This document shows, in pieces, positions 10,669-22,356 of a stretch of 64,000 nt of DNA; within the stretch, counting starts at the first letter, position 1, and every line of letters begins with the position of its first letter. The position numbers and the translations under genes were made by a program. Where the stretch lies: assembly GCA_031761405.1 (NCBI GenBank), contig JASEVX010000011.1, positions 38,977,700 to 39,041,699 of the forward strand, read 5' to 3'. The notes under the pieces are model-generated. The model made no database searches. It was not told where the DNA came from and saw only the letters and a list, made by a program, of their open reading frames with translations. The stretch comes from Serripes groenlandicus. Its lineage: Eukaryota > Mollusca > Bivalvia > Cardiida > Cardiidae.

Positions 10669-11305
10669 ATGGTGGCATAGAACTGCCACCAGTTACCAGA
10701 TAATTATGTTGAATATGTTCGTGTAATTCATGGCGAATTTCGCGTTATATACAAAATAACATGATAACTTAAAATTTATCGTGATGCTAGATAATTAACT
10801 TAACATGAATTTGGTCTTGTTAGTGCTCTAAACTGCCAACGATTATATCTAGATAATTTAAAGATTTTCATGAAACTTGGTATTTATCATGAACATTTTA
10901 TCTAACGCGTTTATGATATCTAAAAATAGACACGTTTAATTCGGAACGCTTTGTGGAGACCCTTGGTTAGGTCCGTGTGGTTTTGTTTGCCTTTGCAGTC
11001 CAATTCCGAGTCCGCTTATGACTGTTGTCGGTCGGCATGGTGTTATAATCTATATTTAGATATCTGGTAAAATGAAATCTTATTGCTAACACGATAACTT
11101 AAAATAAACGTGATAAATAGAAAATTTCGAGATATATTTTCTATGAAGTGGTTGGCAGTCTAAAGCACTAACATGAAAAAAAAGCATGTTAAGTTATTTA
11201 TCTGGTATCACAATGAATTTAAAGTTATCATAACGCGAAATCCGCCATGACTTTCACGAAAATAATCAACATAATTATCTGGTGGTGGCAGTTTTATGCC
11301 ACCAT
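10669..11305. mobile_element. H: long-inverted-repeat non-autonomous DNA element
   Basis: Arms at 10669-10850 and about 11151-11305 are inverted copies. Both start ATGGTGGCATA, contain CAGATAATTATGTTGA and CATGTTAAGTTA (or their complements), and end in AGTGCTCTAAACTGCCAAC versus GTTGGCAGTCTAAAGCAC. Each outer tip is itself a small palindrome (GGTGGCA...TGCCACC). Degenerate direct repeats of GATAACTTAAAAT occur inside. The ~300 bp centre includes a more GC-rich block at 10935-11045. No transposase frame is present. Confidence 0.75.
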
Positions 11306-11586
11306 AAGTATGTTCTACTACATATAGAATTATAACGTTTTTAGGACGATGTGTGAATATGGACCCACGTTTTCTCGTGAACTGGAATACGGGAAATAAA
11401 TGACAATGACACAAATATGTGAAATACCTTAGAGGGATCTATTATTCCCAAGTCTAAACGAACAGATACGTTCTTTAACGGTAAGGTAATTAAATGTCCA
11501 AGAAAGTTAAATGAATCCAGACAGTGTATAAATCTTTCTTTGTCTTTTAAAACATGCCTTTAAAAGAAGAACAAACCAGATATAAC

Positions 11587-11790
11587 TTAAACCTTTTCCC
11601 ACCTGCAGAGTGATAATGACGCATCTGCAGCAGACGACTTTTGAAACGATTGGGGTAAAAGGAGAAAGTGCTTAATGTTTTCAAATCTACTCAATTATTT
11701 GGATACTTTCATTTATATAGATGTTTTGTTGGTTTCTATCTCTCAAAAAGTCGTTTGATGCAGTTTTGCTGAATGTGGGAAGGGCTTTAA
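11587..11790 (+). mobile_element. TTAA-A MITE, copy 10
   Basis: TTAAACCTTTTCCCACC and GAATGTGGGAAGGGCTTTAA give near-intact termini. The subterminal CAGCAGACGACTTTTGAAAC is clear. The hairpin centre is mostly deleted. Confidence 0.75.
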
Positions 11791-12478
11791 CCCTCATATG
11801 CAATATTAACAGTTACAGAAAGCAGACATATACGGGTAGAATTAACATTGTGTCTAATAGAAACGAGATTTGTTTTGTTTCCTCTCGGTACTAAATTTCG
11901 GTGGTAAACCGTATATACGAATATCCGCTGTGATCTCCGACTATCCGCCGGGGGAAAACAGCTTTCAAACAAAACACATTTTTCAATCTATATAATATGA
12001 AATGTCGGTATTAGATGTAAATATAAATAAAGAAAATGCCAATCACTCCCGATGTTTTAAATGAAAGGAAAGGAAACCTGGCTTGTATTACGTAAGAGCA
12101 TGGTTCCCGTCACGCATTGCGGATGAGAAGACGGGACACACTTTAAAAAGATCACGGAGGGTAGTCGTTCTGTCATCGAATTGTGCCATACCCAATTAAC
12201 CCAATCCCATTAAAAGGATATCGAACGTAACATACAGCAAAATGTTCTGATAGTAGTATGGTAGTATGCTTACGTTGATTTGACGTAAACCCTTTTACAG
12301 CTCTATTCGAAAGATGTTTTCAAATTGCCACTAACCCACCGAATGCTCAAATAATGCTAGTCAAAAGCTGTATTGGTTTATAAGACTAGCACGTGACCGA
12401 GCGTCCAATGTGTTAGGACAATGTGACTTCGTTCATGGTATCAGTGGCATTGATTCTTAACTAGTCTTTTTGATATAT
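11791..12478. other. No recognised feature
   Basis: About 0.7 kb of unique sequence with no recognisable coding or repeat signal. Confidence 0.4.
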
Positions 12479-12707
12479 GAGCCGTCCCGGGATCATACAA
12501 ACAGTATGGACTCTGCGTAAAGTATCGACCTGGATCAGCCTAAGCATGCCGCGCAGGCTAACCCGGACAGACACTTTTCGACTCCTGTTGATTTTCTGTT
12601 TCAGGAGTCATCACTCTATACCTCTATCCCCCTGGAATGCGTCGACGTGGATCTTGGTCGATACCTTACGCACAGTCCATAATGTTGGTTTCCTCGTGGA
12701 ACGGCTC
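12479..12707 (+). mobile_element. D-family MITE, copy 1
   Basis: GAGCCGTCCCGGGATCATAC and TTTCCTCGTGGAACGGCTC are the inverted ends, flanked by ATAT on both sides. The internal marks ACTCTGCGTAAAGTATCGAC, CATGCCGCGCAGGCTAACC and TTACGCACAGTCCATAATG are present. Confidence 0.85.
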
Positions 12708-12969
12708 ATATTTATATAAGTAACGAACAATATAGACTAATAGTTAGACTGCACGGATCTTCGCAAATGTAGTTGTTTACAAACTCGTTAATGAACCGAG
12801 ATGAGCGGATTCTGCCTTTAGGATTTTTCCACACAAGCGGAGCTAGTATGGTAAGTCTCCAGGAAGCTAACATCGAGCTTGATAATTTTAGGCTTCAATC
12901 TTGTTTCGCAATCGATGTAAAATAATGTTTAAACTAAACAAAACTACAAAAGCGTGTTTCGGTATTCGC

Positions 12970-13290
12970 AATTATTCTTAAATACATCCGTGCCCATGCA
13001 GATAATTTCTAATATTTTGACCTTGTTTGAAATTTAAAGTAGGGTATGTGAAAAACAGTTTCGTGCCAGCTCGATTTCGTCCAAAATGACGGTTACCTTT
13101 ATCGCGGGGTGAATTCTTTCTTGCATAATGGCACCAAATTTTCTTTTGGATTATTTTAAAGCTAAGAGGTAGTAGCTGTATCGATGATATAGGGTGTTCT
13201 ACCCGAGAAAAGCTTAGAAAGTTTGACAAATGAGAGTTGCAACATGGAAACAAAGACGGAATTTATTTGGTGTATTGTGACCTATGTATA
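12970..13290 (+). repeat. I-family dispersed repeat, copy 1
   Basis: TAAATACATCCGTGCCCATG, CAAAATGACGGTTACC, AAGCTTAGAAAGTTTGACAAA and TTTGGTGTATTGTGACCTAT match copies at 24.6 and 54.4 kb in the same order. No terminal repeats or coding are visible, so the class is unknown. Confidence 0.7.
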
Positions 13291-13411
13291 GATATATGAG
13301 GAATGCAGGATGTACACCAAGAATAAACTGCACGGATTTGAAGGCTGGTGTTGGTCTACACCGTTTGCAAATGATGTTTACACTTGTAGATACAGTATTG
13401 ATGAATGTTCT

Positions 13412-13599
13412 TTAACCATTTCCCTCATATAGACGCTTTCTGATGCCTCTACAGCAGACGGCCTTTTGAAAACATAGTGACACCATGTTTTCCACTTTTA
13501 GTCATAGGTTATCCATTCAATTAAAGAGATTTTCTATGTTTTGATAACATATGCTCAAAGTCGTCTGCTGCAGAATTTTCGTATTAGGGAAAGGGTTAA
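13412..13599 (+). mobile_element. TTAA-A MITE, copy 11
   Basis: TTAACCATTTCCCTCATATAG and TTAGGGAAAGGGTTAA retain both TTAA ends. This is the CTCATATAGACG terminal subtype. The central hairpin is deleted, leaving AAAACATAGTGAC next to ACCATGTTTTCCAC. Confidence 0.8.
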
Positions 13600-14235
13600 A
13601 TTCTCCTATATCAGGAAAAGGTTTAATGACATTGAATACGAACCAAAATGGAAATTAACGCAATAGGGATTCGTAATTCAAAATCGATCAGTTTTATTAA
13701 TTCAATTTTCAAATCGATTCGTTTTACTTATGGATTTTACAGTGAATCAAATTTCACGCATTCAATTTGACGACATAAAAAGTAAATTGATACTAGATGA
13801 AAACATCTATTCAGAACATTTACTTTAAAGGAGTTTGAATTACTTAAAGAATGGCGAGACAAAATCTGTATCGGCGCGTATGTCAAACGTGAATACAGAT
13901 TAGGCTGCATATTTTTTTAATTACTAAACACGGGCCATGCAAATGTCTAACGTGACCGAAAGACTGTAGAGACACATACCAGACTGCGTTAAATATATCC
14001 AAGAATGATGTTTATGTATAACCTTTGTAATGAACTGGCTTAGATACTTTCAGTAATTTGATTTACTTTCCTTTCAATTGAGTTCATTTCCTTTTTAATA
14101 CAATTTGTTGAATGAGTCGACGTTTAAATTTTAAATTACCCCTTCGGCTTTTTCTAAAATTACTTTATTCGAAAAATCATGGCCGTTTATCTTGATAAAT
14201 AGATTACTGAAAGAACAGCAGTCAGTTCTACATAT
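13600..14235. other. No recognised feature
   Basis: Unique. The segment 13670-13740 holds two loose AAATCGAT(C/T)(A/C)GTTTTA repeats but no gene signal. Confidence 0.4.
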
Positions 14236-14489
14236 GAGCCGTTCCACGAGAAAATCAACATTGTAGACTCTGAGTTAAGTATCGACCGGATCAGCCTAAG
14301 CATGCCGCACAAGCTAACCCGGACAGATACTTTTCGCCTCCTGTGTATTATCTGTTTCAAGAATCATTACTCTATACATCTATCCCCCTGAAGATGTCGG
14401 CCCGGATTAGCCTGCGCGATCTGCGCAGGCTGATCTCGGTCTATACATAACGCAGAGTCCACAATATTGGTTTTCTCGTGGGACGGCTC
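14236..14489 (+). mobile_element. D-family MITE, copy 2
   Basis: GAGCCGTTCCACGAGAAAATC and GATTTTCTCG-like partner TTTTCTCGTGGGACGGCTC form the ends, with CATAT and ATAT outside. The central palindrome is CCTGCGCGATCTGCGCAGG. Confidence 0.9.
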
Positions 14490-14604
14490 ATATATCGATT
14501 TGAGATGTGTTTGGCAAGAAAAAGTTCTCATCCATTTTTGCATCGTGATATTCCGAGCTTATCAAAGGTGTGTTATTCATTTTCTAAATCATCAATTGAC
14601 GCTG

Positions 14605-14630
14605 GTAACCCTATGTTGTGGTACTCGAAG
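14605..14630. mobile_element. E hairpin element, copy 3, left remnant
   Basis: AACCCTATGTTGTGGTACTC matches the arm of E1 and E2. The element resumes at 14909 as GTACTCAAAAGAATCGTATCA after the SINE-2 insertion, then diverges. Confidence 0.6.
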
Positions 14631-14908
14631 ATTGATTGATTGAATTGGATTCAACGTCGTTCTTAACAATTTTTCAGTCATATCACGGCGGCCAGTTCAC
14701 CTTCCCACGCGTTTCCTGGTTTTCTCACACCAGTTCTCAAAACAGCATACTTTCCAAGCAACTGACTGCTTTTCCACATAAAATGTTAGCCCATTGGTGG
14801 GAGAAAAATGACGCTGGTCACAGTGACTTTTGTCAAGCGTCGGAAAGAACGTTGGCCGAGCTGAGGTTTTAACTCACAACCTCTGGATTGACAGCAGTGG
14901 CTCGGCAG
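14631..14908 (-). mobile_element. SINE-2 copy a, inserted in an E element
   Basis: On the minus strand a tRNA-like head (CTGTCAATCCAGAGGTTGTG, B-box remnant GAGTTAAAACC) is followed by the body with CCATGTGGAAAAGCAGTCAG-like sequence and a tail of CAATCAATCA. Direct repeats GTACTCGAAG (14621-14630) and GTACTCAAAAG (14909-14919) flank it. Confidence 0.8.
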
Positions 14909-15066
14909 GTACTCAAAAGAATCGTATCAGTGACTCATGCCGTTAGGTTTGTTTCAGTAATAACACATGTGGGAATAAGAGCAGTTATCGTTCCTTAAAA
15001 TAGACTTCTATTCTGTTACCACAGCCAGATAACACACTTTAGCTGATCTAGCCTCCGTGATAGTTC

Positions 15067-15297
15067 TTAATCCTTTCCCTCATGTAGACAATTTCTGACG
15101 TCTCTGCAGCAGACGGCTTTTTGAAAACATAGTGACAAAAAAAAGAAATTGCTCAAAACGAGCAATTTCTCCTTTTGCCACAATGTTTTCCACTTTTAGT
15201 CATAGGTAATCCATTCCATTATAGAGATTTTCTATTTATTGACAAAATATGTTTAAAGTCGTCTGCTGCATAATTGTCGTATGAGGGAAATGGTTAA
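15067..15297 (+). mobile_element. TTAA-A MITE, copy 12
   Basis: TTAATCCTTTCCCTCATG and ATGAGGGAAATGGTTAA are complete. The central hairpin AAATTGCTCAAAACGAGCAA is perfect. Confidence 0.9.
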
Positions 15298-15456
15298 ATA
15301 TGGTTGAAAACATCATAAAGCTAAAATCAATCAATGAATCAAAATCTATACCTCTGGAGCCCATATAAAGGAGTATTAATGGACACCAGTTATGATACAA
15401 GTTCTAGCTTTTCGTCTTATTTGTTCAACCTTAACCAGTGTAGACGAACAGTTACA

Positions 15457-15840
15457 TACAGTGGCACAGAGGTGACATGTGTTTTTTATTTATCTCGTGC
15501 GCACGACATACTAAGACATACTAAGTCGTGCGCACGAGATAATTAAGTCGTGCGCACGAGTTACTAAGTCGTGAGCACGAGATACTATGTCGTGCGCACG
15601 AGATAATTAAGTCGTGCGCACGAGTTACTAAGTCGTGCACACGAGATACTATGTCGTGCCCACGAGTTACTAAGTCGTGCGCACGAGATAATTAAGACGT
15701 GCGCACGACATAATTAGCCAATCAGAATATACTTTACATACATGAATGTGCGCACGACATAGTATCTCGTGCGCACGACTTAGTATGTCGTGCGCACGAG
15801 ATAAATAAAAACGTACACATGTCATTTCTGTGCCACCGTA
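15457..15840. mobile_element. G: TIR element packed with TCGTGCGCACGA palindromes
   Basis: Ends TACAGTGGCACAGAGG and TTTCTGTGCCACCGTA are inverted, and GTTACA directly flanks both sides (15451-15456 and 15841-15846), as a target-site duplication would. Inverted arms continue through GACATGTG and TTTATTTATCTCG. Inside are 13 copies of the 12-bp palindrome TCGTGCGCACGA, 8 perfect, mostly about 22-23 bp apart and separated by 8-bp AT-rich spacers such as ATAATTAA and TTACTAAG. No coding is seen. Confidence 0.75.
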
Positions 15841-15846
15841 GTTACA

Positions 15847-16513
15847 GGTCTGTCGTGATTGCGCAGATGCAATATTACGCACGAGACTGACATTTGAATG
15901 AGACCCCTTTTCACAAAATTGCCATACATTTCTAGATAATCTCATTATCTTTCGAGTTTCAAAACAGTTGTATCTATATAATGTTTATATATGTTGCTAC
16001 GTTTCTTTTAAATCAATAAGGACATGGGCCCGCATTTACAGAATATTCCTCAGACAAGCGAAATGCTGAACGCAGCTCCTCGCCACAACGAAAACCGATC
16101 TTCAAATGATTCGGACGAATAATAACTTTCATATATTAAATACATTCTAAGGTATGCACTTTTATTGAAATCGTTATTATAATTCCAATCAGCTAAATAG
16201 ACGTTCGAGCAGACAGGGGAAGCCCGATCAAACTATATATACGTGTGCGCAGGCTTATCTACGACCTTCGTCCTCTGCACTATTCTCGATGACTTTTGTA
16301 AAGTGTAGCTCACATATAGAGAAGAATCAAGATTTCTCGGAAACACTCTGAGACCGCAAATTTGGTTACAATAGGTTTGTAAAATTGAAGCATTCTTAGA
16401 ACGACAAGCTTCACAAAGGATCTAATTTAGTCGTGTATCTTGCAATATTTAAAGTTAGATATTGTAAGTTTAAACATAGTTCTGTAGCAATCAGTTTCGA
16501 TTTTGTTTTAGTT
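15847..16513. other. No recognised feature
   Basis: Unique. At 16200-16265, GCAGGCTTATCTACGACC faintly resembles D-type interiors but cannot be assigned. Confidence 0.35.
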
Positions 16514-17456
<943 letters not shown>

Positions 17457-17463
17457 CTATATA

Positions 17464-17497
17464 CCCGGGACCTATGGTATGAGAAGCCGACGCTTTA
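17464..17497 (-). repeat. SINE-4-type tRNA-like fragment abutting the CT tract
   Basis: The minus strand reads AAAGCGTCGGCTTCTCATACC then ATAGGTCCCGGG, similar to the head at 23262-23320. It stops where the microsatellite begins. Confidence 0.4.
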
Positions 17498-17559
17498 ATA
17501 ATGCTCTGTAACGCTTTCACACTTTATAGATCACGTCCAACGAAATCCAAGGCGATTTA

Positions 17560-17985
17560 ACTAGAAGTACATGTAAGCCCATACATGGGCATCCTTATAG
17601 CCTGATTAAGATATACAATGTTCTCATATTGCTAACATAAGCTTGCTAGACGTTTCTGTCAACTTGTGTAGATTATGATAAGACTAAGCAGGTGAACATG
17701 ATGATCTGAACCTATACTGAAGATAAATGTTCACTTTTTCCTGTTCCCTCGCAAGAATCCTTTTTATTAACTGTGTTAGGGAGATATGATTGTTAGTGCA
17801 CCCTGTAAAGGGGCGGGAAAGTGAGACCCGTGGAGCTACACTTATAGCTCTCGACATAAGGTACATATAAGCCCGTCCGTTGGTATAAAGTTATAAGCCG
17901 GCATTTCTTAAAAGTATAGATTCCGACCAGCCTGTATATCTACTCCTTACGACTTATGAGAATCTACAAACGTTGACAGAAGCTT
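17560..17985. repeat. Degenerate MITE-like element (K)
   Basis: ATGTAAGCCCATACATGGGC on the left and ATATAAGCCCGTCCGTTGG on the right accompany inverted fragments CGTTTCTGTCAAC and GTTGACAGAAGC. AACTTGTGTAGA-type sequence recurs at 60.6 kb. Boundaries and class are uncertain. Confidence 0.35.
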
Positions 17986-18087
17986 CATATAAATGGAAAC
18001 TTTCACCCACTTATTGTTTATGGCAACACTATATTAAAATGGTGAATTACTTATCAATAAGCACGAACAGGAGATTTCTACTTCATT

Positions 18088-18356
18088 CATTGATTGATTG
18101 ATTGATTGTTTGTTTGTTTGGTGTTTCACGCCACTTTCAACATCGTATCAGTTATATATCGGTGTTTCCTGGGTAAGTTACCAGTATTACTGGTCCATTT
18201 ATCCTGACACCAACTAGTCGGTTTTAATGCTAACCGCGCGTCCCTGAGCGCCAGGGAGCACACACATTTCTACCATTTTTGTAACTATTTGGTATGACCC
18301 GACCTTGACCTCCCGCACCCAGGGCAGACGATCTACCACTACACCACCGAGGCAGT
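18088..18356 (-). mobile_element. SINE-1 copy a, full length
   Basis: On the minus strand the head GCCTCGGTGGTGTAGTGGTAG carries the A box. Then comes GGTATGACC-type sequence complement, the body CAGGATAAATGGACCAGTAA and the shared tail TGTTGAAAGTGGCGTGAAAC. It ends in (CAAT)n. The B box is damaged (GAGGTCAAGGTCGGG). Confidence 0.85.
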
Positions 18357-19264
18357 CAGATGTCTACTGATACCTTTAGTTTTAGAATCATAACTTAAGC
18401 CCAGGGTCCAATTCCACCAGCTTTACTAAGCGCTCAGTAAAACTTAAATACTTAACAGCATATTTCATCATTTTCGATTCACTACTATTATGAATGGTGG
18501 AAAGTATTTATGTTGACATAAGTAGTTTCCTTGCTAACTAACAATACTTGTAAAGAAATGAAATCTTTAGGCATTTGTATTAGGAAAACAAAATTGATGA
18601 AATATGTCTTTAATTATTTTAAAACTATTACTTAGACGCTAAGTAAGGTTGGTGGAACTTGGCCCAGGTACATGTATATGTATTATACCTTAAGTTTGGG
18701 TACTGATTCCAGTCAAGGAAGACCGGTCACTAAAAGTACAATGAAGCCATATTGTAACGAATCACTCTCTCGGTAGTCCGATAATATCCCTTTGATTAAT
18801 TAACTTTTTTTATTAGCGCGTGCTATATAACCCAATTAATCACGTGTTATCAGATACATCGGTGACTGAACGTGTCCGTATTGTATCGATATCAAGCTAC
18901 GATGAGTTTTCAGCAGACAAGGACGGTTATTGTTGATTGCAGTTTAACGCAGTTTTCAAAAATAGGATATTTCATATATGTTTATTAAAAGTGGTAATAA
19001 ATAAACACGAATGAGATATTATTTTTATCATAAATAGACTTATGAGGCGTATTTTGGGAAAAAAAAGGTACATGTAATTTGCCAGTTTTGGTGCCAAAGC
19101 GACTAACGTTATATAACGCCAAACCGCTGATGGTCGTGACGACATTTTCATAATTTGGTTTCCGCGTTGTAACAAAGACTTGAGCGTAATACTAGAAACC
19201 AAACTAGTAGTGTAAAATGATGTTTTATTTTTAATGGGATATGGCACTCGCAGAGAGGGCTTTA
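18357..19264. other. No recognised feature
   Basis: Unique. AAGCGCTCAGTAAAACTTA at 18429 and TTAGACGCTAAGTAAGGTTG at 18632 form a loose inverted pair about 200 bp apart, insufficient to call an element. Confidence 0.35.
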
Positions 19265-19535
19265 TGTGATAATTTCAGTTATATCATGGTGACTACTTCA
19301 CATAACCACGTATTTGCATTCCGTCTCGCAACTGTACAACTTGCATAATTATTCCAAGGCAGCTGACTAGCTTGTCACATTATATCTTAACTACCAAGAC
19401 AGTTGGTGGTAGACGAACGACGCTAGAAACAATGAATTTTGTGAATCATCGGAGTAAATGAAATGCTGAGTCGTGGCTCGAACCTACGACATCTGGGTGC
19501 ATAACATACAATGTTGCCGTCTAAACTGTTGCGAC
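19265..19535 (-). mobile_element. Diverged SINE-2
   Basis: TTCAGTTATATCATGGTGAC, CCAAGGCAGCTGACTAGC and TTGGTGGTAGACGAACGACG follow the SINE-2 order. The head region GAGTCGTGGCTCGAACCTACG keeps a B-box-like GGTTCGAGCC on the minus strand. Confidence 0.6.
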
Positions 19536-19678
19536 TTGACAAAAAGAAGATTACATGTGATTGCTTACAAATAAAACTCAAACGTGAGGGTGCATTCGAA
19601 CAGTTTCGAATGCACAATTGAAATGTCTTAACACAATAAGATCAATGGTGTCTAGTTATACAAAAGGTGGAGTTACAA

Positions 19679-20003
19679 TGAATGGTCGATTGATTGATTG
19701 ATTGATTGATTAATCTATTTGAGTTCAACGCCGTTTTCAACATTGTTCAGTAATATCACGGCAGCCAGCTCACCGACTTATGTGTTTCCTAGCATTCTCA
19801 CATACATGTATGTACTCTACACAACATACTTTCCAGGCAACTGGCTGCTTTTCCACATAGACTGTTAGCCCATTGGTGAAAGACGAATGACGCTTGTCAC
19901 AGTGACTTTTGTCAAACGTCAGAAGAATGGTGGCCGAGCCGGGATTCAAACTCACAACCCATATATTGACAGCCCACGTAGCTACAGACTAAGCTTCTGG
20001 GGC
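19679..20003 (-). mobile_element. SINE-2 copy b with 11-bp TSD
   Basis: A (TGAT)n tail is followed by AACGCCGTTTTCAACATTG, TTTCCACATAGACTGTTAGC and the tRNA-like head on the minus strand. TGGAGTTACAA lies directly on both sides (19668-19678 and 20004-20014), marking LINE-mediated insertion. Confidence 0.85.
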
Positions 20004-20099
20004 TGGAGTTACAAACACATTGAGGACAAGAAAAGAGGTTCCTTTCAAACAATCAAGCCCAATCTTAGGTTATGGGTATTTTCCTTCCTTCTATAAATA

Positions 20100-20294
20100 C
20101 GAACATGCAACCTACAACAAATCTGCAGCGGACGACTTTGTTATCATCTATTGAAACCAACCTGTAAATGAAAGCGTGAGTATTGGGTATAAAATGGTGT
20201 GGCAAAATAAGGAATTTTCCCTTTCGTTATAATATTTTCAAAAGTCGCCTTCTACAGATTAGTCAAACTGCGTCGGTAAGTCGGAAAGGGCTTT
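20100..20294 (-). mobile_element. TTAA-A MITE, copy 13 (degenerate)
   Basis: ACCTACAACAAATCTGCAGC, GGACGACTTTG, AAAATGGTGTGGCAAAATAAG and GTCGGAAAGGGCTTTA follow the family order with the long arm on the left. The hairpin core is eroded. A 193-codon frame starts inside it. Confidence 0.65.
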
Positions 20295-20839
20295 ACATCA
20301 ATTGCTTTCCCTACCACATTCTTTTCCATTCTTTTCGCGATAAATACAGACATAGAATGGAAATATTTGCATCATTTGTATTTCATATTCCACATATTAA
20401 TAAGGACCAACTAGGACATCAAGCACATATTACCGAACAGAAGTCGAGGACGGTATTACAAGTCTTTTTTATTGTAAACAACTCTTTTAAAAACTGCCTT
20501 AAACTAGTTTTAACAGTCAACACATGCCTTTTTTTTTCTAACAACCTGATGAAAGTAATATTGAAAAGTGTAGATCTTGGCAAGACCATGCGGCAAGCTT
20601 ATACCATTTCTCAGAAGAACAAGACCGGTTTTGAGTTGACTGGGTTTCATCAATATAAAACTAGATGTCACCCACAAAACAAAACAGGGAAACAGTGTAA
20701 TTATCTGGTGAGATTAACTAGGACAAAGTACTATAAATCAGCACGTATAATTCGAGAAGGTTAATGAATTATGTATGTTATTTCACACCTATAGTTTAAG
20801 TATCAAGACATATAAGCTATATAGAGAAGAGCAAGCTGT
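20295..20839. other. Open but unrecognised sequence
   Basis: One plus-strand frame stays open from within the preceding MITE to 20764. Its protein shows no domain I recognise and its start lies inside a transposon, so I do not call a gene. Confidence 0.35.
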
Positions 20840-20854
20840 AGATAGGGAGGTGAA

Positions 20855-20935
20855 AGCTGATTGATCAGATGTTTCACGTCAGTTTTAGTTGGTTTTAGTT
20901 ATATCACGGCGACAGTAAGTTTGCCATAGGTCGTC
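20855..20935 (-). mobile_element. SINE 3' tail fragment
   Basis: GATGTTTCACGTCAGTTTTAG, TATATCACGGCGACAG and TTTGCCATAGG match the shared SINE tail. The head is missing. Confidence 0.5.
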
Positions 20936-20989
20936 GGTGAGAAATGAGAAGAAGAGGAGCATCCACACAAAAGATGAATAAGAAGAACA

Positions 20990-21125
20990 AAAACTACATT
21001 AACAACAACAACAACAGCAGCGGCAGCAACAAAAACAACAACAACAAAAAGAGAAAAGAGAACAAGAAGAACAAGACCAGTATAAAGAAGAAAGAGTAAA
21101 GGAAGAAAAAGAAGAAAAAGATACA
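20990..21125. repeat. AAC/AAG-rich simple sequence
   Basis: (AAC)n gives way to (AAG/AAAG)n. Poly-Leu/Val and poly-Phe frames on the minus strand are artefacts of it. Confidence 0.85.
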
Positions 21126-21478
21126 ACTTATTGAAGCACATTTAAAAGGCCAATGAATGGGTTGCCTCTGAATTTGTTTCGCAGAATTTGCATGCACACA
21201 AATAGGAATGCAGATGCAAGCCATTTCAATGAAATTCAAAGAAAGAGCATGCATCTTGCATTCACCTCAACTTTGATTAAGCATATTAAATGCATCAATG
21301 TCAGCAGAAGAGGAATCGCCCACTAGGTTTCCCGTAAATAATCGATAAGAAAAGGGATGGGTTATATACGTCAATATATTTCAGCTATAGTAACTGATAA
21401 TGATTTATTCAGAAATGTCATAAAACAATTATCGTCGGGAATCTAAATCCGGGTAAACAAACATCACACGAATGGCCA
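21126..21478. other. No recognised feature
   Basis: Unique sequence. GCATGCA occurs several times at 21180-21260, without an evident structure. Confidence 0.35.
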
Positions 21479-21765
21479 ATTGATTGGTGTTGAACGGCGT
21501 TTTTCAACAATTTGTCAGTCATTTCACGGCGGACAGTTCTCTTGGCCATGTTGTTCATGGTTTCTGACACCAGTCCTTAATTCAACAGTCTTTCCAAGCA
21601 ACTAGCTGTTTTCCACATAGACTGTTAGCGCACTTGGTGAAGACGAATGACGCTTGTCGCATATACTTTTGTGAAACGTCGGAAAGAATGTTGGCCGAGC
21701 TGGGGTTTTAACTCATAACACCTGCATTGAAGCTCACCTCGTCGCTACGGACTGTGCAACCGGGA
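21479..21765 (-). mobile_element. SINE-2 copy c
   Basis: AACGGCGTTTTTCAACAATTT, CAGTCATTTCACGGCGG, TTCCACATAGACTGTTAGC and GTTGGCCGAGCTGGGGTTTT run in order. The head ends CTCGTCGCTACGGACTG on this strand. Confidence 0.8.
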
Positions 21766-22057
21766 CTCAGCAACTCGTCAAGATTAACCTTTGTGTTAAA
21801 ACGTTCTATCTACTTAACAATAAGGGACACTATTATATTAACTGATACCTATTGTATTGCAAATAAAATCAATTGATTTGTCCTATTTCATTTTCATAAT
21901 ACAACTATTTAAAAATTATATACAGGCATTTGAAGCGCAAATTACAACACAAAAAGCATCTGCTTATTTTGAACTTGTTATATAAAGATAAATAAATCCT
22001 CTTAAACATACAACACAATTGAGAAAGACGAATGGGAAAACATCTAGCCAAACTATT
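21766..22057. other. No recognised feature
   Basis: Very AT-rich unique sequence. Confidence 0.35.
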
Positions 22058-22335
22058 GGAAGAGTTTTATAAATAAATGTATAATTTGAATTAATTTGAA
22101 AATATTGTTACAATAAAATGCATTGCTTTTTAAGAATAATCTTTTCTTTTGCCACAAAGTTTTCAAACTGGAAGAGTTTTATAAATAGATGTTTAATTTG
22201 AATGAATTTGAAATATTGTTGCAATAAAATGCATTGCTTTTTAAGAATACTCTTTTCTTTTGCCACAACGTTTTTCAAACTTCGTATGCTGAAGATGCAT
22301 CAAAATGCGTATGTTAGTGGCCAAAGGCTTAAATC
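22058..22335. repeat. 112-bp tandem duplication inside a TTAA-A relic
   Basis: GGAAGAGTTTTATAAAT starts at 22058 and again at 22170, with GCATTGCTTTTTAAGAATA and TTTTGCCACAAAGTTTTC in both units. The sequence is TTAA-A-derived, and CTTCGTATGCTGAAGATGC then GCCAAAGGCTTAA is the decayed right end. Confidence 0.7.
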
Positions 22336-22356
22336 AAACTGAAATTTCACTTGTAT

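Noticed and set aside
20183..20764. 193-codon open frame
   Set aside because: It starts inside a degenerate TTAA-A MITE, has no recognisable domain, and nothing supports splicing or a promoter.
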